In this document: piece after piece, positions 23,523-36,640 of the stretch
How positions within the stretch are numbered: the stretch's first letter is position 1
Layout of the letters: every line of letters begins with the position of its first letter
Source of the DNA: Clavelina lepadiformis
Lineage: Eukaryota; Chordata; Ascidiacea; Aplousobranchia; Clavelinidae
Assembly: GCF_947623445.1 (NCBI RefSeq)
Contig: NC_135240.1
Location: 8,618,001-8,682,000 of the forward strand
DNA length: 64,000 bases
Reading direction: 5' to 3'
Made by a program: the position numbers and the translations under genes
The notes under the pieces: generated by a model
Databases searched by the model: none
What the model was told of the DNA's origin: nothing
The model's input: the letters and a program-made list of their open reading frames with translations, nothing else

Positions 23523-24694
23523 TTATGGCTTAAGTTTCACTGGTTGCTCAGGTACCGACAAAGCGATTCCCAATTGAGCAGCATAGTAAGTTGTCATGAC
23601 AATATAACCTGCTGCATGTATGGATGTAACAAACTTGTTTACACATAGGATGATGTCAGAGATGACGAAAAGAATGGCGCCAATTCCCGCCGATACATCT
23701 CTCCAATTGTCTGAACAAAGAGAGTTGAGGTGACAAGGATCACTTAATAGATCTAACATCATACAGATAAACACTACATGTTTATTTTAGCAAACACCCA
23801 CGCCAAACGCGGTTACTAACTTCTTTCCATTTGGCCGAAGTCTAAACGGGCCAGTGCTCGCCAGATCATGGAGAATATAGCGAGCGTGTAAAAAATTCCA
23901 CTAGTTTTCAGTACTTCCGGAAGATCATTTTTCATGTTGTGTGCCACGGATCTATACAAAACATGAAAGCGGTTACACCCTAACAAAAACATACCGAGCA
24001 TCCCAGCTAATCGAATCTTAAGTTTTCGTCGCTGCTGGTAAAAGTTACTAATGTGGCTAACTTACTGATGAGTAACAACGGCCGCTACAGCACAAAGGAT
24101 CATAAGTTTTAGTTTGAAATCTTTCCAGCCAAACGCAAAAACGTATGCCATGTGGGCCGTGAAAAACAACCCAATACCTGGTGAAATAGTTCCATGTCAG
24201 ATCACAACAGTATAAAGACACTCAACAAAAATTACTTTTAACTTGTGTGTGACAAGAAAATCCATAGTTTTGAAATATGAAATTGGTCTGACCTATTAGA
24301 AAAATTGGTAGATTGTCCTGATAAACTAATGCGGCATCGGCAAACATCGAAAGACATAAACCGATAAAAATCCGATATCCGTGCCTGTCCTGTCGTATCC
24401 TTGCAAAACTGTCGAATTTTCCGCGCACAAATGCTGCCAAACTTAAGATGGGAACGCACTAATAAGCACATAAATGGTTCTAATATATTTGGTGAGCAGA
24501 GTACAATAGTGGTAAACTGTCATTATAGAGTTTATAGGTCTCTGCATGGCATAGCTTATTAAATTAATTTGCAAATACCTCACCTTGAGTATCAGGAATG
24601 TTGGAGAGTAAAACTGCAAGTAGTTTAGCGAAATCGCAAACTTATTCAAAAAGAAGATGCAAGAAAAAAACAAAAATGGACGCAAAGAATCCAT
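23523..24694 (-). CDS. TMEM86/YhhN-type lysoplasmalogenase-like membrane protein (minus copy)
   Basis: Multi-pass membrane protein of the YhhN family, whose studied members hydrolyse the vinyl-ether bond of lysoplasmalogens. Five exons by eye: 24,694-24,584, 24,458-24,293, 24,177-24,066, 23,951-23,821, 23,710-23,523. These total 708 nt (235 residues) in one closed frame, the usual family length. Start is MDSLRPFLFFSC; a longer frame upstream begins with TTG only. Family motifs in order: FIGLCLSMFADAALVY (family GLxxSxxGD, here AD but aspartate kept), GLFFTAHMAYVFAFGW (family AH..Y), IGAILFVISDIILCVN (family SD) and MTTYYAAQLGIALSV. Both conserved aspartates and the histidine are present, so activity is plausible. 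It lies head-to-head with a paralogue starting at 25,973 and shares its intron phases. Confidence 0.88.
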
Positions 24695-25972
24695 TCTTTG
24701 TTCGAGTAACAACCTTGTAACTCTACTAGTTATAACAACACAAGACCATCAATTGACCGATGTTTCGTATTATATGGTCTTGAATTTATGATTAAATTTG
24801 CGATATGGTTTCTCATAAGCACGTTTACTTTCAGCAATGATTAATTATTACAAATGCGATTTCTGTCGCTGTAAACTGTTCTTAGTGGTAACTAAACTAT
24901 TATTTATAAGTTAATTAGATCCCAAGCTGCACCTAAATAAGACTGTATCCTGCTAAAGCAAGGATCTTGCAGGAAAGATTTTAACTGATAACACAAGCTG
25001 CAGCATACGACTGATGTAGTAAGCCACGGTTGACACTAGGCTAAGCCCAACTTTTGGTTAATGTTTAATGCGCACGTCAAGCTGGTCATGGCAAGCCAAC
25101 AATGCTTTAAGTGGAGCAGATTGTTGACATGGTGTCTCTGCTCATCAAAAAACTAAACAGCCTACATGTTTCTACACCGGCGTCTAACATAAAGATTTAG
25201 TTTGCGCAGCACATGCAGTTGCTTTCTCTACAGTCTACATTGAGGTCTGACACCGATTGAATTGTCAGCATATGCCCTTACTAACCATTCGAGGAAATCC
25301 GCTCGACACTATATAAACGTGGTTCGTACCCATATTTTACCTTCTCAGTAACATGAAAGATGTCATAAAATATCCAATAACATTTGCAATTTCTTAAAAC
25401 TAATGATTACGCGATATCCTCAAATTTGATTTAGCTCTTATAAGGAAAATTACCCGTCAAATCAAAAATGGACAAAAACTGTGCGTTTTGCTACGTTTTT
25501 GCGATTGCAGACAAGGCCATTTTTAAAATACCGTGCCCAAGACATAACTGGGAAGCCATCTTTGAGTTGAGCGTCGCAGCGTAGTCCACATATTATGTCA
25601 TTTTCAACGTCATGTAGATCATATTTGATTGGATCGTAACCTATTGCACAGGTAATCGTGTTAAAAACTGTAGCGGTGGTTGCAGTAAATTTCTGGGCAC
25701 GTCAAGTCATTTCTTTATCACCGTGCATCATATCAAATCACAATTAGACAGCAAATTTATGGACTACGTTTAGCTTTAAGTCATGATGTCGAAGCAATTT
25801 TACCATCATGCGAACGTCTATGACTTGAGGAGTTGGGATTGTTCAGGAAACGGTGGTTTCCCATTACATGACGTCAATGGTGTCTATGTTGCTGCTGCAC
25901 CCTTTGTCGTTTCGTTTCACGAAGCGTATAAAAACAGCCAGACATAAGTCATTGGAGCAGTAGACAATAAAC
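24695..25972. promoter_or_regulatory. Shared upstream region between divergent TMEM86 paralogues
   Basis: About 1.28 kb separates the two start codons. A TATA-like tataaaa at 25,927-25,933 sits 40 bp before the plus gene start, close enough that the 5' UTR would be very short. Another tatataaa lies at about 25,310 on the plus strand. On the minus strand a cttataaata box at 24,901-24,910 could serve the minus gene. Whether the promoters act jointly is not visible from sequence. Confidence 0.5.
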
Positions 25973-28494
25973 ATGAGCAACATGGAAATGGTTGCTGCGT
26001 CGCCTCGTCCAAACAATTCTGAACATGATAGTGTCGAGGTTGAAATCGATATCAACAGAAATAATGAAACGTTGTGTATAGCAAAGGTAAGTTCTTGATG
26101 CAATGGATGACAGGTACTGTAGTAAGGTTTACTGTCAAATTCGATTTTCTTTTGCAGTCACCACTTTTGCAATTCTGGAATCTTCTCGGATTCTTCCGGC
26201 GCGTCTTCCTTTACTTTTCGATTACGATCTTAGCAGATCAAGGATACATAGAAATTCCAAAAGTTTTCAGAGTGTTCTTACAGGTAATTGAACAGAACTC
26301 TCCAATATGCATTTTGGAGATGGTCTGAAGAGTAAAATCTAAACGTTCAATTTGGTGGTGCTACTCGTGACGTGAAAGCATTATTGCGAAAGATAACGTC
26401 CTTTTGACATCCACGCGCTGCTTTTCAGTGTTTTCCATTAATATCCCTGGCTATTTATATTTTCCGCCAATATAATTCATTGCGGGTTATATGGAAGAAC
26501 AAGTACGGTTTATTGATATTTGTTGGGTTGCTGTTCTCTATGGTTGGAGATATGTTGTTAAGTTTTGAAGATGGAAGTTACTTGTTTGTTGGAATTGGTA
26601 CGTATAGGTTCTTGATATTTCTATTACTTAACTTCCCTCGCCATGAACTTTTTGGCAGAAAGCTTAGGCCTGAGAGGATGGCTATTGGTTTATAGCTTAC
26701 GGAAAGCATAAATACAGAAAAGTATTTAATAACTTGTCACATCCCTGGATGCCTCAATCGCATGTCTTAGAGTATCTGTAAGCTTTTTCAATACACGTAT
26801 TTGAAACCATGAATTAGATTTTCAACTAAATGCTGTTTTCATCAGGGAGCTTGATTCGAGGCATTGCTTGGACAATGTATACTTTTGCCTTTCAATGGAA
26901 ACCTTTTGCTTCACGATTATTGGCTAGATCGCTGCTTGCGGCAATATTGTTTTACTAGTAAGTTTAACCTAAAAGCATTTTTGATTAAGACTACCATACG
27001 CGTTTTTCTTGCAGGATTTGCTCCCTAAAAGCACACAATATTTTCGAAATGTATTGTAATACTACAGACGTCTTAGTGACACAAATAGAATAATTAGAAA
27101 ACACTTGCCAATAATAAAATAACGGACTTATACTTTCGTATTACTTTTACTTGTTAATTATAGCGAATTAATTATTAAATAAATTAATGCATGAAAATAT
27201 GAGATCAGTGTGATTAAATTAATACGCCGTTATCAGAGCTAGGCAGCTTATCCGGCGGCACTCTAGGTTCTCGATGAAGAACAAAAACGTATTCTTTTTG
27301 CCGCTCCCGCTGTTTTTAAATGTTCTCAGTTATTCTTTTTTCAGCAAGTTTTTAAAAATCAGTCGAATTTGTACGTTGCAATACAAAAAACTCATTTTAA
27401 ACTAATTACTTAGGCAACTGATCATCCTAAATAGCCTACTTTTTAAAGTAATGAAATACCATCGCGCTAGTCTCAAAACATTCAAAAAACAAAGATATTT
27501 TCTTTATCAATTGCAACATACACATACAGCGTGCTTGGTTCCCAAGAGGAGCAAGAAGCGGATAACACGAAAATGGAGCATTTTTCCAATTGCCCTTTTA
27601 GTTTGATAAAAAGAACACCGCTCTCGTAACGTCTTTGCAAAAAAGAGCTCACTTTTACCTAGCTACCTGAACGCTACCTTTAACGAGCTAGCTTTGCTCG
27701 TTATCTAACTCTATATTCAAAACCGGAAAATACTGTCGTCAGCCTTTGTTGTAACTTTTTGTTCAATTGTTTCCATAGCTACCTATACGTGGGAGGAGTA
27801 CAAAATGCCGGCTTGACAATTCAGATTGGTGGTGGCTTCTACATTGCTGCACTCTTCACCGTTCAGTGGAGAGGCTGGGCTAGGATATCATCTTACGATC
27901 TTGTCAGCTGTAAGTTTTGTTAAGATTGCTGTTGATATCAAGAATAACGTTTTGTTATTAAAGTCATCTGGCTGTTTCCGGAACTTTAATATCATTTTTG
28001 TTTTCACTGAATAAAGAACTAATTTCTGCTAGACAGCTCGGTGGTATGAATTCGTCGGAGCTTTGGGTACTTCTTTTCTTGTGGTTTCTGAAAGTATCTA
28101 TTTTATTGATGTAGTTTTGCACCGCCTTCCCGGAGCAATATATGGTGTCCAATCTACATACTACGTGGCCCAGCTATTCATAGCTCTGTCCGTGGTTGAC
28201 GGAAGTTCAATTGAGTGGCCACAAGACAACGAAAAAGAGCAAGCAAAGTATGTTAAATCTAACCTAAATCTACTTTCTACTACAGTCTAAATGTAACTTC
28301 ATTTACCACAAGTATTTGCACATCTTTTCTCTTTACTTAAACGCCTATCTTCAACGACGAATTGCGAGTTAAATAGCCAACTTCTAAACGAGATTTATTT
28401 CTTCAGGCTGACAAGATTGAAGCGCAGCTTCTCAAATCCGAAAGCGGCTTGTAAAGAATTTTTGAAAAGAATAATGGATTGGTTATTTAATTGA
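25973..28494 (+). CDS. TMEM86/YhhN-like membrane protein (plus copy, altered active-site residues)
   Basis: Seven exons: 25,973-26,086; 26,158-26,283; 26,429-26,597; 26,846-26,957; 27,779-27,909; 28,037-28,247; 28,407-28,494. They sum to 951 nt (316 residues) with all phases closing. The N-terminus adds a 38-residue acidic, probably disordered segment (MSNMEMVAASPRPNNSEHD) absent from the minus copy. Family motifs: GLLFSMVGDMLLSF (canonical GD), GIAWTMYTFAFQW (the minus copy's H is W here), GALGTSFLVVSESIYFID (SD has become SE) and STYYVAQLFIALSV. It ends in a basic tail (RLKRSFSNPKAACKEFLKR). Membrane topology is as in the family. The changed histidine and second aspartate suggest altered or lost lysoplasmalogenase activity. 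An aataaa lies near 28,513. It converges on the GT31 gene at 28,759. Confidence 0.86.
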
Positions 28495-28758
28495 TAAATA
28501 GAAATGAGAAGCGGAATAAAGGACGTTTTAGGTCAATGAAGCATATACTTTAACATGCTGACGTGCTAGATGCAAACGTAGGAAAAAAACAAATAAAAGA
28601 CACTTTTTGCTGTTTCAATTTTCTTCCACCAGATGTCTTGTCCGTTTTAGTACTATATACCGCATAGGCTACTAACACGTTCCTCTCGTTCAGCAAGCAA
28701 ATCCGTCTCGAATTCGTAGTGAGAGCACTGGTCTTGTGCCATCGTCTGGCATCTCCAC

Positions 28759-31020
28759 TCAAATGACGTCAACTTTGTCGTTTAACTCTACAGGTATGTC
28801 CGTTTCTCCCACCGGACGACTGGGCTCTTCTGTTTCGATCTCTTTAAATTGCTTGAAATCATTTTTTTCCTTTTTATGAAGATTTTGGATATTTTGTTCG
28901 TTTTTCCGTGATTCGGGAATCGGCCGCTTATATGGGACGTATTGCGCCCAGAAAGTGACAAAGTGTTTAATCGTCTCGTTTAATTGCTTTCCCGGTAGCA
29001 AAGCTATTTTATCTAAAGTTGCATTTAAACGGAATGCGCTTTCAGCTTTCTCTGTTAGTTTGTCGTCAGGTCCCAAACGTATGCCTCCCCGCGTCTTAAA
29101 CCACGCCTTTCGAAACGATAGTTGTAGGTTTCTTGTCGTGCCCAAATGCCACATAAAATGTCGCTCGTTATCTGGCAGTCCAAAATGTGCTCTGCTGACG
29201 ATGTTGCCAGATGTATTAAAAGCCTTTTGTCTGAGTATTCCAGAAATAAGAACGTCCTCGAGATGCATCCCTGTGTAATTGGTTTTCTCCGACGTCTGGT
29301 AGATTTTACTCCAAACATCATAGGAAGATACTATCATGCCTCCGTGGCAAAAAGTGGGGTAAACATCTCCGGAATAAATCTCTTCCGACACTCCCCATTT
29401 GAAGTTCTGTTTTCTAAAGCGATGGAGCATGAAATGAATGAGCCATAAAGATAAAAGATCAATAACCTACCGATGGGAATGCCTTATGTTGTCTCAACTT
29501 TCAATCATAGCTTATACCTTATAGGAGAATGGCCTCTATCATAGATGTATCCGCAATGCATGAATTTTTTCATTGCCTCCGTTTGTCGTCGAAAATAATC
29601 GTAGACGACCGGAATATTTATGACGCAATCATCGTCAGTTGTTGTGAAGAAGTCACTAACATCACCTACGTTGTATGTTAGCCACTGAAGGCTTCCAAGA
29701 ACCTATAAATTTCAAGTTTGTACTATACACACGATACAGGCAAATACGTTAGAGACGTGGTATTAACTTCAGACATCCCTATTGTTGTTTAGATATATCA
29801 CCTTGAGCATAGGTTGTATGTTTGTTTGATTTGGTCTCAAGTCTACGTTTTGTAATGTGATGCATCAAAGTATTACCTTCACCGGAAGGTTGTTGTAGTC
29901 GTCCATTACGTCACTTTGAAGTATATCCCCGTATAAGACGTTTTCTTCATTGAGTATTCTCTCTTGTTCTGAATTGCTTACCATACCGATGAGAAAAATT
30001 ATCCCAAACCTACAACGTTAACAACAAGCCAGAGCATTACTTACAATGGTGACTGTGAGAGTTTTAGCTTAATGTGTTTAAGACTTTACAAATGATTTAG
30101 TTCTTCTACTTCGAGCGAAATGTTGCTTGAAATCTTGCAGCATGTTAGACATAAGGTTCTGCAGACGTCTTACCTATCTCCGTTGATGGCTAGAATTGAG
30201 CCCCACGTTTGACGGACCAAAAATCGTCGGCCTACTAATGGAGCAGCAGTTTTGACTAAAAATGTCATAAAGTAACGGCTGCTTTTAGTGCCTTCCAAAT
30301 ACTTCCACGGCCTAAATACATTAAATACTATCAAACTATTATTTCAATCCTGCAAGATTAAATGTTGATTTAAATGCACAAATATCCACTTATAATTAAC
30401 AAGCAATTAGCGTTTTATTGTGACACGCAAGCTATTTTGCATGAAGGCAATTATGCTTTTATAAAAAAATTTAAGTTTTATGGTGTAACTTAAAGACGAA
30501 TGAGTTAGACAAGTTTTAGTTTTTGCAAGTTTCCAAAATACTCTCATTCAAAATCTTTGTACTCACTTTAATGGAAACACAACGGCAGGTTTGTGCGCTG
30601 TTTGATTCCACAGATATTTTTGCGGTAATGTTTTGAAGACGAGTTTCGGTTTTTTCACAGCTATCTTGCTGTAAAATAATTTCGCATTCAGGCTGCTGCA
30701 ACCGACACGATAAACAGGGACTACTTTAGCAATCTACCAAACGAAACAGTTACAAAGTGTCGCGGAATAGAAGGCACCATGTCATACTTGCTAGCCTTCT
30801 CGACAGGAAGCCAATCTCGAGTATTGATGCTTCCACTTGATGTCAAGGATTTCAATTCGATTTTGACACAGGCTCGCAGAATAACGTCCCGAACGTTAAA
30901 GCCAATTATCACGCCACACATCCCAGCAATTGCAAGATGAACAGTCAGAGTCGTGCAGCACATCAACCCAGATTTTTTCTTTTTTCGAACGGTTTGCAGA
31001 TATTTAAATTGGCCTCTCAT
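28759..31020 (-). CDS. GT31 beta-1,3-galactosyl/GlcNAc-transferase-like (minus copy)
   Basis: Type II Golgi glycosyltransferase of family GT31, expected to move a UDP-sugar onto glycan acceptors in beta-1,3 linkage. Six exons: 31,020-30,788; 30,695-30,567; 30,311-30,174; 30,009-29,877; 29,702-29,518; 29,413-28,759, giving 1,473 nt (490 residues) in a closed frame. A basic N-terminus (YLQTVRKKKKSG) precedes a signal anchor (TLTVHLAIAGMCGVIIGF). Motifs: GRRFLVRQTWGSI; EENVLYGDILQSDVMDDYNN; the DxD-type site FFTTTDDDCVIN; YPTFCHGGMIVSS; and HLEDVLISGILR. The acidic/basic C-terminal tail of about 100 residues is longer than in the plus copy. Exon 1-2 splice sites were chosen because they match the phase of the paralogue. 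The acceptor sugar cannot be told from sequence. Confidence 0.88.
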
Positions 31021-34000
31021 ATTTGATGCTACCTTGTAAAAAGTGCATAATCTTATTCAATACCGTGTTTTCGAATTTACTCCTGAAAAACAGCAACAGA
31101 AATCTTGATAAAAGTAACTAACTCAGTCAATGGCAAATGTTGTACCTAACCACACACACGCACGAACACATTCACGGAGAATTTGCTTTCTATCTCGTAT
31201 TAATATAATTTTCATAACTTGTATCAATAGGAATTAGCACATTCACTTGAACATAAATGATAATGGTCACGAAGCCGCGGTTTGATAATAGGGATAATTT
31301 TAAAAAGGGTTAAAATCAAACTCAGAACAATGTTTATAGACATAGTATTCCACGGAACATTTGGACAACATCCTAGACCTGGAAATCACGAAGTATCTGC
31401 GCACTTCAACCAAGATATCTCGTTCGTGTTGGTTCTTCACCGTTTAATATTTACCATGCGGACCAAAATATCATATTACAGACAAAAAGAAATAACTTTT
31501 TCTTTAACTCATACAATGTCACTGTAACCAACTGGCAAAGCACAAATCGAACAGGTTTGACAGGTAACAGATGATTTATTTGTTCACCTTTCCTGTAGGC
31601 GATAACGTTCGATATCATCAGCGCCTACACACATGCTGGCCAGCAAAAAGTATCGGCAGCATAACTTGTGGCTAGATACGTGCAGCATAGCAACGTGCAG
31701 GATGCACATGAAAACAGCAATAAGGCCGTTAACAATCAACGGTCACTTCCTGTGTTTTGTTTGTTTGTTCAGTTTCTAAGCTTTCATACACAACGCGGTT
31801 TTCTATAGACATAGATGCCCTCTTTAGACTGCTTATACAGAGCTACTATAAAACAGCATGTTTATGGAAGTATCGAAGCATTAGACATTTTCGTATGTTT
31901 ATGCATTCGCTGTAGTAACTTGACCTGTGCTAAATACGATTTCTCTAACACAACACATTGAGAGTGATTTACATCAATGATCTATCTAACTGATATGATT
32001 GAGTGACAGTTCTTGTCAGATTTTATTTTTCCACGTACCGTAAATCCTGTTAAGCTAAAACAATGCTTCGATGCATCCCTGACGGCTTTGTCATACGCTG
32101 ACGCGCTTCCACAGCAAACAATATTTTAAAATAGTTATTTTACCTAGTTTTAGACCTTATGCTTTCATCCACACATACTTTAAACTTGTTATTAGCACAA
32201 TGTCTGTAGAACGTGTCTACACATATTCAGACTTGCTAAATCACCCTGTCTTCAATGCCTGCGGCAATATAATTACCAAAGGGAAGTAAACTTTTCGTGG
32301 TCTTTCCCGTAACGAGATTGGCTCAAGCATCGGTATTCTTTGTTCTAGAAACTAATAAATTTCAATACGACGAAGCCATGCCTGCTTCATAAAACTTTTT
32401 GGTATTGTATACAGTATACACTTCTGGTCGCTTTCTTAGTCTTTTTTTCTTGCTCTACTTGTGCTAAAGAAGACAAAAGGCCTGTTAATTATAACGGTAG
32501 CGCAGAAGTGTTACTATATGCAACATGTTAGCTTTATACCTTTGGCAATGCGTTCATGCAATTGAATTTGACCACTCTATGCATTGGGCAAAATGCAAAT
32601 CAAACGTGCTGTGAAATTAAAAGCCAGCCGTATTCTTGCAAATCAATCAACCACTATACAGTTAGCTGTTGAAACTATATTAAATCCCTATTTTTTCACA
32701 TCCGTTTACGTCAGTGGTTGTTTTCATCCGACCTCTAAACAAGACATTGAAAAGCTTGAAACTTCTTGGAATTATATAGGTTTTTACATTTTTTCTTGAC
32801 CCGCTTCCATCAAGGGGCAGCTTTCACATGTGTGAGATTGGTCATCTTGGCATAAATAGAAGGAAAGACGCTTCTAAATTGCCATGTCATTGAAATATAA
32901 CTTGTTTTTCCGTGACGGTTATCACGTTTAAACATACACTCTATGTATTACCGCAGGTATATAAGACGATTTGTCGTTTTTGATCGCTTGAAGCGCACGG
33001 TTTGGTTTAATTAAATATGTTTGATGGGATGTGAGGTCAACCATCACTGCAACTATATACGCGTTGAATGACTTCAACTAAAAGTATCCTACACAACATC
33101 GCTTGAGGATTGTTTTATACCTGGAAGGCATTTTTGACGTAACGTAAGAACCATACCATTCAAACGTACAGCGTTTTATGAAAGAAAACCTCAAAAAATA
33201 GAAGAAGCGTCATCACGAAATTCTAAGTTGACATAATCTGGAAACATTTGGAGGGCTATATTTACTAAACAATTATTGTTTGTCTTTTCGGCTTAGTAAC
33301 TTCGACATTATTGCGTATGATATAGCTTACCTGACCGAATGAGTAGCAAGTTTTTCCTCTAGTGCAAAGATTCCAAAGAATGGGAACAAAGTGATCGTAG
33401 TACACATAGATTAATCAAACTGCTCTCACGACAAAAGCTTGACAAATAACTTCCCCTCATTTATACAAAGAGTGCATCGTATATTGTCGCTGGGAACTGC
33501 CCTATGGACGCCATCATAGATCATTTTGATTTCAAAACATGGATAGATGATTCCGGTTAAATTTTGTATTCCCTTAAGGTTTGGAAGTTGGTTTCCACAC
33601 AGAGCTCGTAATTTTGCAAATGCCACTAATAGTTGCACAATGATGGAGAGCCTATCCGAGAGAAAGATATAATTTTATCCAAGAAATATTTATTTCCAGC
33701 ATGAGGTTGTACAAGAACTTTTGAACTTTATAAGTTTGTAAAAAGCAATCTAGGCAAAAAGGTTAACTATTCACGTCATTAAAGATATGTATATTTATAT
33801 CTTTAGCAAAATTATTACGAAAGTTATGCTATATCACAGAAGATTTTTTTCTCTGTAGTTTCTTTTTCTTATTTCATTTAGTTCGTGCTTTTCAGTTGCA
33901 TGATAAATTAATTTATTTGTTTTGGGGGAAGAACCCTCCATGCCGTTGGCGTCAGTCATTTGACTGAAATGTACAGTAGATTTATTGCAAGCATTTGGTT

Positions 34001-34559
34001 AACTCGTCTTTCATTCTAGTTGGTCAGAACCTATTTATAAAGGACGTAACTGCTAAGTCACTCTTGTAAGTACTGTATAACAAACCTGCTTGCGCAGTAT
34101 AGGCGTAGATAAGTGTATGCAATTGGACACAATCATCTCAATCATTTCATTTATAGGCTATATCAAGATTACACCAACAGTCAATTTATATAAAGTAAAA
34201 TCTAACTCACATAATTGTAATCCTGGTTACACTTCCAATTATAGAACAATAAAACAATTGTTGTAATAAATTATTACGGTATTAGCCCTTGCGGCTATAC
34301 AGTATATTGCAAGGTAATTAACGAAAAGAGCTCCTTTTGCTGCAGGCTTTCGATGGCGTCAGTTTAATCGCGCATTTCTCGCGTCATTCAAACATTTCAG
34401 CTGTTGCTGGATCTGTTTGTCGGGAAAATTATTTTTTAAACATAATTTTAGTTTTCAAATAAACAAAGAGAGGCTCTCGGTAGTGTTGTATTTGCGTTGT
34501 TCCTGCAACTGGGTATCTAGCGTTTGCGTTGTTAACTCGGTGACTCCTTGCATCCAGGA
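31021..34559. other. Intergenic region between divergent GT31 genes
   Basis: About 3.5 kb between two start codons pointing outward. No coding frame with recognisable protein features. The 71-codon frame at 32,584-32,799 and others look like chance. Some short A/T-rich tracts are present but no tandem array or element terminus was found. It presumably holds both promoters. Confidence 0.55.
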
Positions 34560-36640
34560 ATGGGAGCGATCGACTTCCTGGTAAAGTGGAAATGTTTCCT
34601 TCGTCGTCTTTTTATATTTGTTCTCGGCGCAACGGTCGGTGTGAATATGACGATGGTTATATTTCCGTCACGCTGCAACCCATTAACTAGAAACATGGAG
34701 ATATCTGGGCTGTTGCGTGTTGTTTATAACGAAGACGTTGTTTTACCTTCTCACAACCAATTCAATGAGGAACTTCGGACGAACAGTAGCCAAAAAATTG
34801 TTCGGTGAGCTTGAAGAACTAAAATATGTATTGTGCAAAAGACGAAAAAAGTTCTTCCAACTTGTCTATTACAAAAGCATTCCTAACCTTTTTACAATCT
34901 GACGCCAATTAACGTATTTTACTTTTGGGATATTATCAGCGTACAAGAAAAAAGCTTCGTCAATATGAGCTCAAAAATACTAAGCGAAGTCATTCCATTT
35001 TTCAAGAAGCTCCCGGAGAAATATTTGCGAAATAGGAAACCTCGTCGCCAGGTGAAAGAATTCCTTTTACGGTAAGATTTGTGTGTAAGCTCTGTTATTC
35101 ATACTTTATACGACTCGAAGAAATTATATAAGTCAGTCAAAAACGCTGATCTATATTCTATATGGACTCACAAATCAAGCAGTGCTATAATATTTTCTAT
35201 TCCATTCAGCCCTGTCGTAAAACCTGGACCCAGCTTAATTATGTTTTTTGTGAAATCAGCCTGCCAGTATTCTGCCAGAAGAGACTTAATACGACAAACA
35301 TGGGGTTCAATTGAGTCTATTAACCAAGAGAAGTATTCTACTAACATATTTTTAGACATTCATCTTTATTTGTCTTATATTCTAATTGATAAAACATGCG
35401 TCGACATAAACTAACTTTACTGGCATAAACTAACATTAATGAGAATACGTACGACCGGTTAGATTCAATTTAGCGTTTTTGCAAGCAAAAAGACTAGAGT
35501 TCTAATATAGATGATGCAAATTTTTAATTGCAGACGTTTCGATTAAACATAGTAACTGGTTCATTCATTTAGATAAAAAGTAGAAATGAACCGTTCTAAT
35601 TTTGGGATCATGTTTACATCTATCCTGGCTCTACAATATACCCTAAAATTTTATTCCATATTTTTTTGTAATATATTGTAGTAATTTGTACGATATGTTT
35701 TACGCATTGCTTTATAGATTTAGACTCGTTTTCCTTGTTGGAAACTGCAAAGAGCTTCTCCAAGTTCGTATATTGGAAGAAAACGATAAACATCACGACA
35801 TCTTACAAGCAAACATATCCGATGGTTACAAATTTTTACCTGACAAAGTTTTATCTGCCTATCAATGGCTGTATTACGAAGCAGGAAATATTAGCAACTT
35901 TTACGGGTTTACAGACGACGATTGCTTGATCAAAATGCTTGACATTTACAAGTACTTCAAAGTAAACAGGAACAGTTTACTTGCAAAGAATACCGTCTAC
36001 TGTGGATACATATACAGCAATGAAAGCTTACCTTCCAGGTAAATTGTATGGCCGTAACTTTGACAAATGGATGTAATGCTTTATGTAGTCAATGTACTTG
36101 TAAGATAAATTTTATCATAAAAGACTAACTTTTATCATTTTATTTAGAAATCCCAGAAGCAAATACTACGTTGCTTATGACGTTTACTCTGAGGCCCGCT
36201 ATCCACAATTTTGTCACGGCGGTTTGATTTTAGCGTCTCATAAGACCGTGGCTGACATCTACCGAATAGCCGAAGTGACAGAGCGAGGCAGGTTTCATTT
36301 AGAAGATGTCTATGTGGCTGGAATTTTGCGCGAGAAAGTAGGAAATGGGTCGATCAGTATCACCACACTTGGCAAAAATCGATTCAGCAAAAAATACAAA
36401 AACTTTGTGGTTCATTTGGGCTTAAGTGATAACCTTGTAACAGCGTTTCACTCGTCTTGGATGACGCAGCTAATGACGATGACGATACACAAAGGAAATG
36501 ACGTAATTCCTGGCATTTCCAAAACGTCCAAACAGTACCACGCCACTATGAAGCCTACGACATCTTCCAGTTTGTTAGCAATGCATGGATTTTTGCAAAA
36601 TAACAAAAATGTCAAAAAATTTCTATTGAAGAAATTGTAA
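34560..36640 (+). CDS. GT31 beta-1,3-glycosyltransferase-like (plus copy)
   Basis: Paralogue of the minus GT31 gene. Five exons: 34,560-34,804; 34,940-35,071; 35,210-35,332; 35,718-36,038; 36,148-36,640, total 1,314 nt (437 residues), frame closed. Start MGAIDFLVKWKCFLRR is followed by a signal anchor (LFIFVLGATVGVNMTMVIF). Family motifs: VKSACQYSARRDLIRQTWGS; LVFLVGNC; EENDKHHDILQANISDGY; FTDDDCLIK; YPQFCHGGLILASH; and FHLEDVYVAGILRE. The exon at 35,718-36,038 covers what is split by an intron in the minus copy (29,877/29,702), so one gene gained or lost that intron. The other four junctions match in position and phase. Golgi lumenal location is inferred from the anchor. Confidence 0.88.

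Noticed and set aside
28955-29278. 107-codon plus-strand frame and neighbouring 100-codon frame
   Set aside because: Both are antisense shadows of the large last exon of the minus-strand GT31 gene.
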